DNA from: JAIQFR01 sp041494445
GTDB taxonomy: Bacteria; Acidobacteriota; Polarisedimenticolia; Polarisedimenticolales; JAIQFR01
Length of the DNA: 40,451 nucleotides
Assembly (NCBI GenBank): GCA_041494445.1
Contig: JBGQAU010000020.1
Span: 1-40,451 of the forward strand
Direction of reading: 5' to 3'
Shown in pieces: positions 1-7,986 of the stretch (positions are counted from its first letter, which is position 1; every line of letters starts with the position of its first letter). The notes beneath the pieces were generated by a model. It was not told where the DNA came from. It searched no databases and saw only the letters and a program-made list of their open reading frames with translations. The translations under genes and the position numbers were made by a program.

Positions 1-234
1 CAGAACGCACGGCGGCCGCTCGCACTGCATGCACGGCGTGGGCACGGCGCGGGACTGCAGCTTGGGCCAGGTCCCGCGAACCTCGGTGCGGACCTTCATC
101 CAGGAAATCGTCCGACCCTCCGCCGCGAGCTGCAGGCCTCCAACGGCGACGTTGTTCTCCGTCCGGCACGCCGCTTCGCAGGCCTGACAACCGTTGCAGC
201 GGTTGAGATCGATGACCATTCCCCAGCGCGCCAT
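1..234 (-). CDS. 4Fe-4S ferredoxin-type subunit of a respiratory oxidoreductase (3' end off the window)
   Basis: The 78 visible residues begin MARWGMVIDLNRC and show a 4Fe-4S binding set C13-x2-C16-x2-C19-x3-C23, followed near the window edge by CMQCERPPC, the start of a second cluster set. This is the pattern of the NrfC/PsrB/DmsB-type electron-transfer subunits that carry four cubane clusters between a molybdopterin-fold subunit and a membrane quinone module. The start lies 8 bases after the stop of the molybdopterin-type gene, so the two are co-transcribed. An NrfD-type membrane subunit would be expected next, beyond base 1, but cannot be seen. The protein has no Tat signal of its own, so it would be exported with the Tat-tagged large subunit. 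The family is clear; the exact complex is inference. Confidence 0.9.
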   Translation of the reverse strand, partial: MARWGMVIDLNRCNGCQACEAACRTENNVAVGGLQLAAEGRTISWMKVRTEVRGTWPKLQSRAVPTPCMQCERPPCVL

Positions 235-242
235 GCACACTC

Positions 243-2597
243 CTACGCGGCCTCGACCCGTACTCGCGTCGAATACCAGTCGGGCAAGCCGGTGACCGGG
301 TCGCGCATCGGGCCGACCGCGGTCAGCGGGTTGAAGGGCTCGAATCGCCCCCAGCCGTCCACCTTGGAGTGGAGGCCGTAAGGCGCGTTCAGGATGCCGG
401 GCTGGGCGCCCTCGAAGAGGTGGAGCCGGGCCGTGAACCCTCCGTGGTCGGAGGTGACGCGGACCTTCCGGGCGGAAGCCACGCCCAGTTCCCGCGCGGT
501 CCGTGGGTTCATCTCCACCCAGGGCTCCCAGGCTCCGAGGGGGCCGAGATCCTCGAGCAGCCACGGCATGAGCGGTGTCGTTCCCGAGGCCAGCGTCAGC
601 ACGCGGTAGGGCATGAGCAGCACAGTGCGCGCATCGCCCGCGCGCGAGGCATCGGCCTCTCTCCCCCCGCCGCCGGCGGGAGTCGGGAGGAACCCCTCGG
701 CGAGCCCCGGCGCGGTGCGGGAGATGGCGGCGCGCGCCTCCTCGGGGAACAGCGCGACCCGGCCGTCGGGCCGCCGGGAGGCGGCGAGGCGGCCAACATC
801 GTCGTAGTAGGGATCGAACCAGCCGCCGCTCTTCGTCAGGCTGGTCCAGAAACCGGCGGGGTCCTGACCGTGCGGGATCCACCACCCTCGCGCCTCCATC
901 TCGCGGAGTTCGTCGAGGCGCAACCCGGGGACGAATGCGCTCCCGCGCTGGATCTCTGAGAGCGTCGTTCCTCTGGCTTTGACGAGGTTCTCCATCGTTG
1001 GCCATGGCAAGGCGGAGGCCACGGTCCCACCGACCCGAAAGGCGAGGTCCAGGAGGACGTCGCCGGTCGCCCGGGTGGCGTGGAGCGGGGGAACCACCGG
1101 CTGTACGACGCCCCACACCGGATACGGAACCGTGTGCGGTGCCGGCGCGTCCTGCCATCTTTCCAGGAACGTGTGGTCCGGCAGCACGAGGTGCGCGTAT
1201 CGTGCGCTCTCGTCGAGGAACGGCGAAAAGGAGATCACCAGCGGGATGCGCGCGAGCGCCTTGCGGACCTTGTCGGGATTGGCCGAGGAGGCGACCGGAT
1301 TGGAAAGGTAGAGGAAGAGCACTTCGACGGGAGGCGCCGCGTCCTCCAGCGTGCGGTCGATCCAGTCGACGTCGCGCAGCGGCGGGCCCGACGGCTTCGC
1401 TTCGGGCGACGGCGCGGGAGCCATCTCGTCGAGGGGGCGGACGGGGTACGACTGCGGAAGGTAGACGCCGCCCGCACGCTGTAGCGAGCCCGTCAGCACG
1501 TTGAGCGAGTGGATCGCAAGCGCGGTCGCCATACCGCCAGCGTGCCAGGTGACGGTGTGGTCCCAGACCGCGAGCGCGCGCTGCGCCCTTCCGAAGCTCT
1601 TGGCAAGCGCCACGATCTCCTGCACGTCCAGGCCGGTGCGCGCCGCGACGTCCTCCGGCCGCCCGTGCCGGAGAACCAGGCTGCGATATCCCGGCACCTG
1701 CCGGCCTTCGCGATCGGTCCAATCTTCGAATCCGGCCACCTCGTCGGTGATCCAGCCGGCGTCGTAGAGACCCTCCTTCAGCAGGACGTACGCGATGACC
1801 AGCGCGAGGTCGCCGTAGGTGTCCGGCGGAACCGCCAACCACTGGTCCGCCCCGACGGCCGTGCGGGAAAGACGGGTGTCGATCTGTACCCAGCGCCGGC
1901 GTTGCTGCGGTGGGTAATCCCTCGCCCGGGCCGCCTGAAGCAAGCCCCACCACGCCTCGGAGAGTGGGGCGCCGAAGGAAAGGACCAGATCCGCGCGGTC
2001 GAGGTCGAAGGCGGGCTGCGCCTGAATCCCGTGAGTCCAGGCCATGACCCGGTCCGAGCCGTCGGCGTAGGTTTCCGCGATGAGGTGTGGCGATCCGTAA
2101 ACCCGGAGGAACCGCGCGATCAGCTCGTCCATGCTTCCCTGCACGTCTCCGACGACCCATGCCATCGCGTCGGAGCGCCCCGCGGCCCGCAGGGAGCGGA
2201 GCGCGGCCCCGACCTTCTCGAGAGCGGCGTCCCAGGAGATGGGCGCGAAGCTCTCCGAGCCCGCTTCCCCCCTGCGTTCCAGGGGACCCTTGAGCCTCGC
2301 CGGGTGATAGAGCATCTGCAAGCTCGCCCTTCCCTTCGGGCAGAGTCCACCGCGGCTCACCGGGTGCAGCGGGTTTCCGTCGATGCGCACCAGCCGTCCG
2401 TCGACGACCCGCCCCAGGATCCCGCAGTGGGACGGGCAGAGGAGACAGGTGGAAGGAACGAAGCCCTCGGCGCCCGGGCTCCAGTCGGGGGCCACGCGTG
2501 GCGACGCGAGGGGAAAAAGATGGGAGAAGCCGCCGAGACCGAACCCGAAGCCCACGCTGCCCAGGCCGGCCAGAAACGCCCTCCGTTTCATCGCCAT
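243..2597 (-). CDS. Tat-exported molybdopterin-fold oxidoreductase large subunit (CISM family, QrcB/PsrA/ActB-like)
   Basis: The 784-residue protein has a twin-arginine signal (KRRAFLAG, residues 4-11) and an N-terminal 4Fe-4S set C51-x2-C54-x3-C58-x27-C86 ending in GGLCPKG, typical of complex iron-sulfur molybdoenzymes. The C-terminal part (MNPRTARELGVASARKVRV) is the usual molydopterin dinucleotide-binding beta-barrel. Where molybdenum enzymes carry the Cys, Ser or Asp metal ligand, this protein reads YGSPHLIAETYADGS, with no Cys, so it may lack a metal or use an Asp. It sits between a pentahaem cytochrome and a 4Fe-4S subunit, which is the QrcABC-like or split alternative-complex-III arrangement. 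It probably acts on the outer face of the inner membrane in electron transfer between c-type haems and quinone, or as a reductase of an unknown acceptor. The substrate cannot be read from the sequence. Confidence 0.9.
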   Translation of the reverse strand: MAMKRRAFLAGLGSVGFGFGLGGFSHLFPLASPRVAPDWSPGAEGFVPSTCLLCPSHCGILGRVVDGRLVRIDGNPLHPVSRGGLCPKGRASLQMLYHPARLKGPLERRGEAGSESFAPISWDAALEKVGAALRSLRAAGRSDAMAWVVGDVQGSMDELIARFLRVYGSPHLIAETYADGSDRVMAWTHGIQAQPAFDLDRADLVLSFGAPLSEAWWGLLQAARARDYPPQQRRRWVQIDTRLSRTAVGADQWLAVPPDTYGDLALVIAYVLLKEGLYDAGWITDEVAGFEDWTDREGRQVPGYRSLVLRHGRPEDVAARTGLDVQEIVALAKSFGRAQRALAVWDHTVTWHAGGMATALAIHSLNVLTGSLQRAGGVYLPQSYPVRPLDEMAPAPSPEAKPSGPPLRDVDWIDRTLEDAAPPVEVLFLYLSNPVASSANPDKVRKALARIPLVISFSPFLDESARYAHLVLPDHTFLERWQDAPAPHTVPYPVWGVVQPVVPPLHATRATGDVLLDLAFRVGGTVASALPWPTMENLVKARGTTLSEIQRGSAFVPGLRLDELREMEARGWWIPHGQDPAGFWTSLTKSGGWFDPYYDDVGRLAASRRPDGRVALFPEEARAAISRTAPGLAEGFLPTPAGGGGREADASRAGDARTVLLMPYRVLTLASGTTPLMPWLLEDLGPLGAWEPWVEMNPRTARELGVASARKVRVTSDHGGFTARLHLFEGAQPGILNAPYGLHSKVDGWGRFEPFNPLTAVGPMRDPVTGLPDWYSTRVRVEAA

Positions 2598-2609
2598 TCG
2601 CGATCCCTC

Positions 2610-3131
2610 TCACCGATGACAGCGCGTGCAGCCCACCGAGACGCCGCTTTTCCTGTGACAGTCGCGGCAGAAGTCCATCGTGATCCTCACGAGGGGAGCC
2701 GCGGGAGGCGTTTCGGTCCGCGCGATGGCGCCGTGGCAGGTCGCGCACTCCAGCTTGGCGATTGCTACGTGCCGCCGATGCGAGTAGAAGACGTTGTCGG
2801 GAAGGTGGAACAACTTGCGGAAGACCTGCTCCTGGCCCGCGGCGGCCAGCTGGTTGATCTTCTTCTCCTCGGCCTTGTCCGTCTGCGGCTGCTCATGGCA
2901 CTGGAGGCACGTCGAGAGGCCGGGCAGCCCCGAGTGCGCCCCCTTCCGGACGAACTCGTGACACGTCTCGCACTCGATGGACGCCGTGTGCAGGCGGTGG
3001 TTGAAGGCGATCGGCTGCGCGACGCTCGTTCTGGGCCTCAGCAGCACACGGCCCGACACGAAGCCCGTGGCCGCCAGCGCCAGCAGCGCGATTCCCGCGG
3101 CCACTCTCCGGGCGGGGCCCAGACCGGCCAT
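2610..3131 (-). CDS. membrane-anchored pentahaem cytochrome c (QrcA/ActA-like)
   Basis: This 173-residue protein has an N-terminal membrane segment or uncleaved signal (about residues 9-27) and five CxxCH haem-attachment motifs: CETCH (54), CLQCH (75), CATCH (129), CRDCH (155) and CTRCH (168). Several additional His residues (45, 48, 109, 118, 121) could be distal ligands, as in cytochrome c7-type folds. Its stop is 12 bases upstream of the start of the molybdopterin-type gene, so it is the first subunit of that complex. By analogy with Qrc and alternative complex III it would shuttle electrons between periplasmic carriers and the iron-sulfur/quinone module. The purine-rich GGGGGGAACGGG just before the ATG serves as a ribosome site. 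The family is certain; the partner chain is inferred. Confidence 0.92.
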   Translation of the reverse strand: MAGLGPARRVAAGIALLALAATGFVSGRVLLRPRTSVAQPIAFNHRLHTASIECETCHEFVRKGAHSGLPGLSTCLQCHEQPQTDKAEEKKINQLAAAGQEQVFRKLFHLPDNVFYSHRRHVAIAKLECATCHGAIARTETPPAAPLVRITMDFCRDCHRKSGVSVGCTRCHR

Positions 3132-3157
3132 CCCGTTCCCCCCGTTTTGTCATTATG

Positions 3158-3188
3158 TCATGGGGTCCCTTCGCGAGGATCCCCATGA
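3158..3188. other. inverted repeat in the cytochrome leader
   Basis: TCATGGGG (3158-3165) and CCCCATGA (3181-3188) form a perfect 8-bp inverted repeat around a 15-base spacer, with a few more possible pairs inside. It lies between the cNMP-fold gene and the pentahaem cytochrome start at 3131, so it may be an mRNA stem or a protein-binding site for the downstream genes. Confidence 0.4.
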
Positions 3189-3194
3189 CGAAAC

Positions 3195-3216
3195 GCGCCC
3201 CCCGCTCGGGGGGCGC
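3195..3216 (-). terminator. strong GC hairpin after the cNMP-fold gene
   Basis: GCGCCCCCC (3195-3203) and GGGGGGCGC (3208-3216) form a perfect 9-bp stem with a 4-base loop, 16 bases after the stop of the minus-strand cNMP-fold gene. On the minus strand it is followed only by a short T run (GTTTCG), so it may be a weak or attenuating terminator that sets the relative expression of the two small upstream genes and the cytochrome complex. Confidence 0.5.
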
Positions 3217-3231
3217 CGCGCGCGCATGGAC

Positions 3232-3732
3232 TCAGCCGGCCGAGCCCTCGCGCGATGCGTGCAGGCCACTTGCCACCGAGCGCTGCAGCTCGCGGGCCCA
3301 GAGCGCCTCCATCGTCAGGTGGCGCCGGCCGATCATCTCCGCGATGCGCTCGAAGAAGGCGCATCCGAACACGGGATCCGCCTCGATGAGCCGGAGGACG
3401 GCCGCGCGCTCGAACTCCGCCACCGCCCCCGGCCCCTCCGTCCTCGCCGACAGCTGGAAGCGGTTGGGCTTCACGAATGCCGACCACCCGAGCGCGCCGC
3501 CCGGCCCTTCGGATTGTACGACGATCTCCTGCAGCACCCCCTGGATCGAGAGGGGAAGGCAGAGCTCGACCGTCCCCTCCAGGACCACGAACAGCCGGTC
3601 TGCCTTGTCTCCCAACCGGAAGAGGTGCTCGCCCGCTTGGAGCGTCCGGCGCGCCGCGAGCGTCGTGATCTCCGACAGATGCCCGTCATTGAAGCCGTCG
3701 AAGATCTGGCACCGGCGCAGGATGTCCTTCAT
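3232..3732 (-). CDS. cyclic-nucleotide-binding-fold protein without a DNA-binding domain
   Basis: The 166-residue protein opens with a Crp-type cNMP-binding fold: LAARRTLQAGEHLFRLGDKADRLFVVLEGTVEL is the typical beta-roll, and GWSAFVKPNRFQLSARTEGPGAVAEF sits where the phosphate-binding cassette lies. The sequence then ends in a helix of roughly 45 residues with no helix-turn-helix, so it is a stand-alone sensor module and not a Crp/Fnr regulator. Its ATG overlaps the stop of the preceding membrane-anchored gene by four bases (ATGA, 3729-3732), so the two are translationally coupled. It is the second gene behind the sigma-54 promoter at 4217-4232. It may bind a nucleotide or other small ligand and regulate the membrane-bound partner or the redox complex. 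The fold is well supported; ligand and role are unknown. Confidence 0.85.
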   Translation of the reverse strand: MKDILRRCQIFDGFNDGHLSEITTLAARRTLQAGEHLFRLGDKADRLFVVLEGTVELCLPLSIQGVLQEIVVQSEGPGGALGWSAFVKPNRFQLSARTEGPGAVAEFERAAVLRLIEADPVFGCAFFERIAEMIGRRHLTMEALWARELQRSVASGLHASREGSAG

Positions 3733-4178
3733 GCCACGGCTTCCTTGGCGGACCTGCCCGTGTCCCGGAAGAGGCCCTCCAGGGAGGGCTCGGCGACGAA
3801 GCCCTCGACCTTTAAGCTCTCTCGCCGGATGTGGCTCTCCATTTCCTTGACCACCGCGGCCACGTAGCCGGCGTAACCCAGCGAGAGCCGGTCGGTCGAC
3901 GGCTCGTCCGCGAAGGCGGCGACCACGAGCTCCTCGCGCCGGACGTGCTCCTGCAGTTGCTGGACGAGGAGCGCGTGCGAGGGATCCAGCGCTCCGGCGC
4001 CCGGCGCCGCGGGCTCGAGGCTCGCGAAGAAGCGCGGGCCGTCGATCACCCGCCGTTGCTCGGTGTCCCCCTTCCCGAGCGCCCTACGCTCTTCCTCGCT
4101 CTGGTAGGCGAAGAGGAGGGCCAGGAACATCGCGACGAAGAGAAACGCGAAGAACAGGAACACCGCAACCCCAGCCAT
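3729..4178 (-). CDS. small single-span membrane protein with an alpha-helical soluble domain
   Basis: I chose the internal ATG at 4178 because a GGAGGAGG ribosome site lies just upstream; the open frame extends 50 codons further, but that part is arginine-rich, lacks a ribosome site and would overlap the sigma-54 promoter. The 149-residue product has one strongly hydrophobic segment (about residues 3-25) and a charged C-terminal domain with helical stretches (LLVQQLQEHVRREELVVAAF and AAVVKEMESHIRRESLKV) that resemble each other and may be an internal duplication. I do not recognise the family. It is the first gene after the sigma-54 promoter and is coupled to the cNMP-fold gene. It may tether or assemble that protein at the membrane near the cytochrome complex. 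Confidence 0.75.
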   Translation of the reverse strand: MAGVAVFLFFAFLFVAMFLALLFAYQSEEERRALGKGDTEQRRVIDGPRFFASLEPAAPGAGALDPSHALLVQQLQEHVRREELVVAAFADEPSTDRLSLGYAGYVAAVVKEMESHIRRESLKVEGFVAEPSLEGLFRDTGRSAKEAVA

Positions 4179-4216
4179 CACCCACCTCCTCCCTCGGATC
4201 TGCCGGTCATCCGAGG

Positions 4217-4232
4217 AGCAAGGGGAGTGCCA
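4217..4232 (-). promoter_or_regulatory. sigma-54 (-24/-12) promoter
   Basis: On the minus strand the sequence reads TGGCACTCCCCTTGCT, with -24 TGGCAC and -12 TTGC in the canonical spacing (GG and GC ten bases apart). Transcription would begin near 4206 and give a leader of about 28 bases before the ATG at 4178. An NtrC-family activator gene lies directly upstream. Confidence 0.8.
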
Positions 4233-4339
4233 CTCCGCGAGTTGCGTCAGCAGGGCCCTAGAGGTGCGCAAGGTGCGAGCGAAGGAGGGGCGGGGACGGG
4301 TGGACGAGCGCCGATCGGCGGGTTTCACCGCGGCGGAGC

Positions 4340-4375
4340 CCGGACGAAAAGTCCGGATCGCAGGACGGGTTGTCC
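4340..4375. promoter_or_regulatory. paired GGAC-N5-GTCC sites, probable upstream activator sequences
   Basis: CCGGAC-N5-GTCCGG (4340-4356) and GGAC-N5-GTCC (4363-4375) are two dyads of the same half-site and spacing. Their centres (about 4348 and 4369) are 21 bp apart, two helical turns, and lie roughly 110-140 bp upstream of the sigma-54 promoter, the usual place for enhancer-binding-protein sites. The first dyad could instead be a weak terminator for the response-regulator gene that ends at 4413. Confidence 0.5.
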
Positions 4376-4412
4376 GGGGGCGCGGAAGGCCGCGGCCGGC
4401 AACGTCCCCGGT

Positions 4413-5819
4413 TCAGGCGTCGCCGCCGCCGTCGCCGGCCGGGTCCCAGGTCCCGGGAGGCCAACCGTACCGCTTCAGCAGGCGGCGGAGATTCCGCTCG
4501 CTGACCTCGAGCATTTCCGCCGCCCGGGTCCGGTTGCCTCCGGCGCGCTCGACGACCGCGAGGACGTGCTGACGCTGGACCTCCCTCAGGGAGAGGGGAG
4601 TGGCCTCCGGCGAAGCGGCGGGCGCCGCCCCCGCGCCGCCGCGGACCATCGACGGCAGGTCCGCCGGCCGAATGACGTCGCCGTCCGCGAGCACCATGGC
4701 CTGCTCCATCACGTGGATCAACTCGCGGACGTTCCCGGGCCAGGAATAGCCCTGAAGGGCTCTCACCGCGTCCTCGTCGAAGCGGGCCGACCGGGAGAAG
4801 CGGCGATTGAGCAGCCTCGTGTAGTGCTCCACGAGGACCGGCACGTCCTGGAGGCGCTCGCGCAGGGGCGGTACCCTGAGGGTCAGCGTGGCGAGGCGGA
4901 AGTAGAGATCTTCCCGGAACCGCCCCTTGCGAATGTCGGTCTCGAGGTCGCGGTTCGTCGCGGCCAGGATCCGGACGTCGACGCGGATCTCGAGGTTTCC
5001 GCCGAGGCGGCGGAAACGCCCGGTCTCCAGCACCCGCAGGAGCTTGGACTGGATCTCCGGGCTCGCGTCCCCCACCTCGTCGAGGAAGAGCGTGCCGCCG
5101 TGCGCGACCTCGAGGAGACCGTGTCGCTGCCGCGTCGCCCCGGTGAACGCACCGCGCTCGTGGCCGAAGAGCTCGCTCCGGAGGAGCTCCTCGTCCAGCG
5201 ACGCGCAATCCACTACGACGAAAGGAGCTTCCTTGCGGGGACTCTCCGCATGGAGGAGAACCGCGACCATCTCCTTTCCGACCCCGGTCTCGCCGAGGAT
5301 CAACGTCGTGGAGTCCGAGCGGCCGATGCGCTGGACCCTCTGACAGAGCTCCTGGAAGACGGCGCTCGCTCCCACGAGCCCGGTCCGCACGTCGGGGGGC
5401 GAGTAGCCGTCCTGGAGCACGCGCTGGCGTTCCACGAGCGCGAGGTGCTCTCGCGTCTTCCGGATCGCCAACTCCACTTTCTCGATCTGGCAGGGCTTCT
5501 CCAGGTAGTCGTGGGCACCCAGACGAATCGCCTGGATCGCGGTGTCGATGGTCCCGTGCCCCGTGAGCACGATGACCCCGAGCGGCAGCTGCCGCTCGCG
5601 GATCTGTCTCAAGACCTCCAGGCCGTCCAGGTCCGGGAGGCGGAGATCGAGAAGGACGACGTCCGGGCCGAGGCGGCACGCGGCCTCGACGGCGTCCCGG
5701 CCGGTCGCGGCCACGCTCACGTCGTGACCCCGCCGCGTCAGCTCGGAAGAGAGGACCTGACGAAAGGTGTCGTCGTCGTCGACGACGAGCACGCGCCGGC
5801 CGGCCGACTCCTCACTCAT
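4413..5819 (-). CDS. NtrC-family sigma-54-dependent response regulator
   Basis: The start at 5819 follows a GGAGG site and overlaps the kinase stop by four bases (ATGA); an upstream ATG in the same frame would sit inside the kinase gene. The 468-residue protein has a receiver domain (acid pocket DDDD at 14-17, phospho-acceptor D58 in LLDLRLPD, conserved Lys in LEKP), an AAA+ domain with Walker A GETGVGKE, the sigma-54 contact loop GAFTGA, Walker B TLFLDE, and a C-terminal Fis-type helix-turn-helix (RTRAAEMLEVSERNLRRLL). It would be phosphorylated by the adjacent diheme kinase and drive the sigma-54 promoter at 4217-4232. The GGAC-N5-GTCC dyads just beyond its 3' end are its likely binding sites. 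Confidence 0.95.
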   Translation of the reverse strand: MSEESAGRRVLVVDDDDTFRQVLSSELTRRGHDVSVAATGRDAVEAACRLGPDVVLLDLRLPDLDGLEVLRQIRERQLPLGVIVLTGHGTIDTAIQAIRLGAHDYLEKPCQIEKVELAIRKTREHLALVERQRVLQDGYSPPDVRTGLVGASAVFQELCQRVQRIGRSDSTTLILGETGVGKEMVAVLLHAESPRKEAPFVVVDCASLDEELLRSELFGHERGAFTGATRQRHGLLEVAHGGTLFLDEVGDASPEIQSKLLRVLETGRFRRLGGNLEIRVDVRILAATNRDLETDIRKGRFREDLYFRLATLTLRVPPLRERLQDVPVLVEHYTRLLNRRFSRSARFDEDAVRALQGYSWPGNVRELIHVMEQAMVLADGDVIRPADLPSMVRGGAGAAPAASPEATPLSLREVQRQHVLAVVERAGGNRTRAAEMLEVSERNLRRLLKRYGWPPGTWDPAGDGGGDA

Positions 5820-7762
5820 GGGCTTGCCTCCGCGGCGCGACGGAAGATGATCTCGAAGCACGAGCCCACACCGAGCTCGCTGTCCACGAGACGGACGTCG
5901 CCTCCGAAGCGCCGCGCGAAGTTGCGGGAGAGGAAGAGGCCCAGTCCGGTGCCTTGAGGCTTGCGACTGCGGAAGGGCTCGAACAGGTGTCTACGGTCCT
6001 CGGGGGGGATGCCGCAGCCGGAATCGCGCACGAGGATCCGCACGTCCTCTCCCGGCTGGATGCTCACGTCGACGGTGCCTCCGTCCGGTGCGCAGGACTG
6101 GATGGCGTTCACGAGGAGGTTCAGCACGACGTGCTGGACGACCTCCGCGTTCGCACGAACGATCGGAGCCTGCCTCCCCGGCTCGAAGCTCAGGGTGACG
6201 CGGCTCTCGCGGGCGGTGGGCGCGACGAGGGAGACGACGTCGGCCACGCGCTTCCCCAGGTCGAGGGGCTCGATGGACGGGGGGATTCCCCGCGAGAACC
6301 TCAGGAACTGTTCCGTCGTCTGGCGACAGCGCAGCACCTGCCTGCAGATGATCTCCGCGGCTTCGCGGACCGAGGGCAGGAGGTCCGGCGCCGCACCGTC
6401 CCGGCCGGTCTCGTCGATGCGAGCGATGACGGACTCGGCACAGGTCAGCATGGAGTTGAGTGGAGTGTTCACCTCGTGCGAGAAGCCCGAGGCGAGCACC
6501 CCCAGCGAGACCAGACGCTCGATCTCCGCGAGGCGCTCCTCTTCCTTCACCCGCTCCGTGATGTCCCGCCACAGCTCGACCACCTGCACGACCCGGCCGT
6601 TGTGGTCGAGGACAGGCGAGGCGTAAACCTCCTCCACGCGCTCCGCCTCTCCGGCCGAGGAAGCGACGCGGAACACCGCGCGCTGCACCTCCCCGGTCGA
6701 CACGCAGCGCGCCACCGGGCAGCTGTTGCCTTCCTGGCAGCAGGGCAGGGCGCCCGCGACGGCCTCGGAGCATCTGGCGGTCTGCAGCCGCTCGGGCGGT
6801 ACGTTCACCCTCCGGGAGAAGGAGCGGTTACAGGCCACCACGCGCCCTTCCCGATCCAGAACCACCAGGCCGTCGTCCAGGCTGTTCATCACGCTCGAGA
6901 GCTGGTCCTCCCGCTGCTTGACCTCCGCGATGAGCGCGGTGACCGAACGGCCCATCTCGTTGAAGTCCATGGCCAGGGTCGTGATGATGTCGTCGCCCTC
7001 GGTCGGCACCCGCTCCGACAGGTTGCCGGCGGCGATGGATCGCGCCGCGCGACCCACGCGGGCGAGGCGCCTCAGGATGAGGAACCGGACGAGGAGGCCG
7101 ACGCTGGCGAAGAGCAGCAACGCCAGCAGTCCGGCGCCGACGCCGATTCCAGCCAGATCGCGGCGCGATTGCCCTTCCAGCTCGACGAGGGAGGTGTCGA
7201 GGATCAGCATCCCGTTGAAGCGCACCTTCGGGTCGTGACACCCGTAGCACTCGGGCCGGTTCTCGATCGGTTGGACCGTGCGCAGGACCTCTCCCTGCCG
7301 CTCCTTGAAGAGAACCCACCGCTGCCTCTCCGTCGGGTCCTTCGAGTGGCAGACCCGACACGTGGGCGAGTCCCGATCGAGCCGCTCGCCGACGCGCGAC
7401 GGCTGGCTCGCGATCCGGACGTTCCCCTCGTGGTTGACGATCATGACGTTCTGGACGCCCGGGCGGGCCGCCACCTCGCGCAGGACGGCGGTCATGAGCG
7501 AGGGGTCGCGCTCCACCATCCTGTGGCGAAGTGCGATCTCGAGAATGCGGTTCTCGGACTCCGCGGCCCGCCGGCGCATTTCGATGCCGCGCTCGAACTG
7601 CGCCCGGGAGAGCACGTAGAAGCCCGCGGCGAGGGGAACGACGATGAGAAGGGCGATGCCGACGGACAGGCGGAACGTCAACCGATCGAAGGTGAGCCCC
7701 AGGACCCGCACGGAACCCGGTCCGCGGACCGGTACCGCCGACACTGAAAGGGGTCCATCCAC
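5816..7762 (-). CDS. diheme membrane sensor histidine kinase
   Basis: The GTG at 7762 was chosen because GGGAGGG lies 7 bases before it; an ATG eight codons earlier is possible. The 648-residue protein has a membrane segment at about 33-52, a periplasmic domain with two c-type haem motifs (CRVCH at 135-139 and CYGCH at 172-176), a second membrane segment at about 206-228, a HAMP domain, and a PAS domain with an unusual Cys cluster (C331, C341, C342, C348, C353). It ends in a HisKA domain (H429 in SHEVNTPL) and an HATPase (GCGIP, GTGLGLFLS). Haems outside the membrane suggest it senses redox state or a gas such as NO or O2. It is coupled to the NtrC-type regulator and adjoins a cytochrome-linked respiratory operon, its probable target. 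Confidence 0.93.
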   Translation of the reverse strand: MDGPLSVSAVPVRGPGSVRVLGLTFDRLTFRLSVGIALLIVVPLAAGFYVLSRAQFERGIEMRRRAAESENRILEIALRHRMVERDPSLMTAVLREVAARPGVQNVMIVNHEGNVRIASQPSRVGERLDRDSPTCRVCHSKDPTERQRWVLFKERQGEVLRTVQPIENRPECYGCHDPKVRFNGMLILDTSLVELEGQSRRDLAGIGVGAGLLALLLFASVGLLVRFLILRRLARVGRAARSIAAGNLSERVPTEGDDIITTLAMDFNEMGRSVTALIAEVKQREDQLSSVMNSLDDGLVVLDREGRVVACNRSFSRRVNVPPERLQTARCSEAVAGALPCCQEGNSCPVARCVSTGEVQRAVFRVASSAGEAERVEEVYASPVLDHNGRVVQVVELWRDITERVKEEERLAEIERLVSLGVLASGFSHEVNTPLNSMLTCAESVIARIDETGRDGAAPDLLPSVREAAEIICRQVLRCRQTTEQFLRFSRGIPPSIEPLDLGKRVADVVSLVAPTARESRVTLSFEPGRQAPIVRANAEVVQHVVLNLLVNAIQSCAPDGGTVDVSIQPGEDVRILVRDSGCGIPPEDRRHLFEPFRSRKPQGTGLGLFLSRNFARRFGGDVRLVDSELGVGSCFEIIFRRAAEASP

Positions 7763-7986
7763 GCCGCTTCCCTCCCTGCGCCGCAAGGCGGCCGTTCCCG
7801 GGCGTTCAAGGATACGGCAGCGAGGAGCGAGCGGCGAGAACTCCGTCCGACGAGCCTGGAGGGGCTCGCAAGTGCTCCCGGGCCGACCGGCACCGCGTCG
7901 GCGTGGAGCCGGGGATCAGCCGAGCGGCCCCGGACGGCGTCTCGGGCCACGATCGTTGGACGGCCCCGCCCTCTGAACGGAGGAGC

